6,597 nucleotides of DNA from CAIYYX01 sp035530135 (GTDB lineage Bacteria; Pseudomonadota; Gammaproteobacteria; Burkholderiales; Rhodocyclaceae), in NCBI GenBank assembly GCA_035530135.1, contig DATKVJ010000146.1:1-6597 (forward strand), read 5' to 3'. The position numbers and the translations under genes were made by a program. Under the pieces are notes generated by a model. It was not told where the DNA came from. It saw nothing but the letters and a program-made list of their open reading frames with translations, and ran no database searches. Each line of letters starts with the position of its first letter. The stretch's first letter is position 1. Of this stretch, positions 5,920-6,597 are shown piece by piece.

Positions 5920-6597
5920 AACCGCTCGGCATCCGTTCCCGCATCCTGCTCGCCGCACTTTTGCCCGTGGCCCTGCTGGCGGCGTTGTTGTCCGGGATAT
6001 TCATCGAAGACCGCGTCAGCGACCTCGACGCCACCCAGCGCCAGCGGGCCGAGGCGCTGATGCGGCAAGTCGTCTCAGGCAGCGAGTACGGCCTGTTCTC
6101 CGGCAACCGGGCGGCGCTCCAGGCCCTGGTCAATCGAGTACAGCAAGAGAGCGACGTCCGCTCGGCCACGATCTTCGATGCCGAGGGCCGGGTCCTGGTC
6201 CGCGCCGGCACCGCCGGCTACGGCAAGCTGGCACGGTTCGGCGACGAGCGCAGCGAGAGCGCCGAACCGGCGGCCCACGTCCTGCTGCTGACGCAAGCGA
6301 TCGTCGGCCCGCAACTGGCGCTCGACGATCTCTACAGCGGCACCGCCGCGCCCCGCCCGCTCAGGCTGGGCGAGGCGGTGCTGGAGCTGTCCACCGCCAG
6401 CGTGCAGCAGCGCAGGCGCGAACTGATGCTGGCGGGACTGCTGACGACGATAGGTGGCCTGCTCTTCGGCAGCTTCTTGGCGGTGCGGCTTTCCCGCGGC
6501 GTGATCGAGCCGATCGTCGAGGTCGGCAAGGTGGTCGAGCGCATCGGCCGGGGCGAGCTCTCGGCCCGCGTCGCGATCGACGAAAGCAGTTCGCTGC
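5916..6597 (+). CDS. Membrane sensor with periplasmic domain and HAMP (N-terminal part)
   Basis: 227 residues are visible and the gene runs off the right edge. A short cytoplasmic start (MKPLGIRSR) leads into TM1 (about 10-30). A periplasmic domain of about 140 residues contains the segment EALMRQVVSGSEYGLFSGNRAALQALVNRVQQESDVRSATIFDAEGRVLVRAG. This resembles the BarA-type (DUF2222) and CHASE8-type sensory domains: the SEYGLFSGNR motif, then a predicted strand with D-x-x-G-x-V-L. TM2 is about 170-191, and a HAMP domain (PIVEVGKVVERIGRGELSARV) begins near 192. The output domain is outside the window; a histidine kinase or a diguanylate cyclase are the likeliest. The start overlaps the stop of the small exported gene by 4 bp, so both are probably co-translated. 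The domain layout is clear; the exact class and signal are not. Confidence 0.85.
   Translation, partial: MKPLGIRSRILLAALLPVALLAALLSGIFIEDRVSDLDATQRQRAEALMRQVVSGSEYGLFSGNRAALQALVNRVQQESDVRSATIFDAEGRVLVRAGTAGYGKLARFGDERSESAEPAAHVLLLTQAIVGPQLALDDLYSGTAAPRPLRLGEAVLELSTASVQQRRRELMLAGLLTTIGGLLFGSFLAVRLSRGVIEPIVEVGKVVERIGRGELSARVAIDESSSL

Noticed and set aside
3324..6068. 914-codon open frame on the minus strand across the receptor gene
   Set aside because: The product is Arg/Gly/Gln/Ala-rich low-complexity sequence with no domain. It lies antisense to a clear TonB receptor and marR, and it is the usual long shadow frame in high-GC DNA.

Overview
The window is about 6.6 kb of GC-rich, gene-dense bacterial chromosome. 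Gene content points to a Gram-negative betaproteobacterium, plausibly a Rhodocyclales-like organism (Azoarcus, Thauera or Dechloromonas type). The evidence is a GlnK-AmtB pair preceded by a TorF/Gcw_chp-type outer-membrane protein, a divergent ubiK gene, and high GC at third codon positions. The exact taxon is inference. I see no mobile element, CRISPR array, tRNA or rRNA.

Left part, minus strand (1-2617): a compact operon read right to left, torF-like porin, then glnK (PII signal protein), then amtB (ammonium channel; its last few codons lie beyond the left edge). The gaps are 28 bp and 7 bp. Upstream, at 2659-2676, is a good -24/-12 sigma-54 promoter. Further upstream is a perfect GCACC-N5-GGTGC palindrome (2770-2784) matching the NtrC enhancer consensus, with a degenerate second copy 31 bp closer to the promoter. 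This is the layout of a nitrogen-limitation (NtrBC/RpoN) operon. GlnK carries the uridylylation Tyr51 and would gate AmtB.

Middle, plus strand (2870-3598): ubiK (accessory factor of aerobic ubiquinone synthesis) is divergent from the nitrogen operon. A MarR-family regulator follows 27 bp later. A 130-bp gap (3599-3728) then holds a possible sigma-70 promoter and a GC-rich hairpin leader.

Right part, plus strand (about 3732-6597): three tightly packed genes. They encode a TonB-dependent outer-membrane receptor, a 64-residue secreted or membrane-anchored small protein of unknown function (4 bp after the receptor), and a two-TM sensor with a BarA/CHASE8-like periplasmic domain and a HAMP domain. 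The sensor starts in an ATGA overlap with the small gene and runs off the right edge. The set suggests a signalling cassette with one component each in the outer membrane, periplasm and inner membrane. The receptor gene lacks any ATG or GTG at the expected start; a strong Shine-Dalgarno points to an ATC codon. The sensor's output domain lies outside the window.
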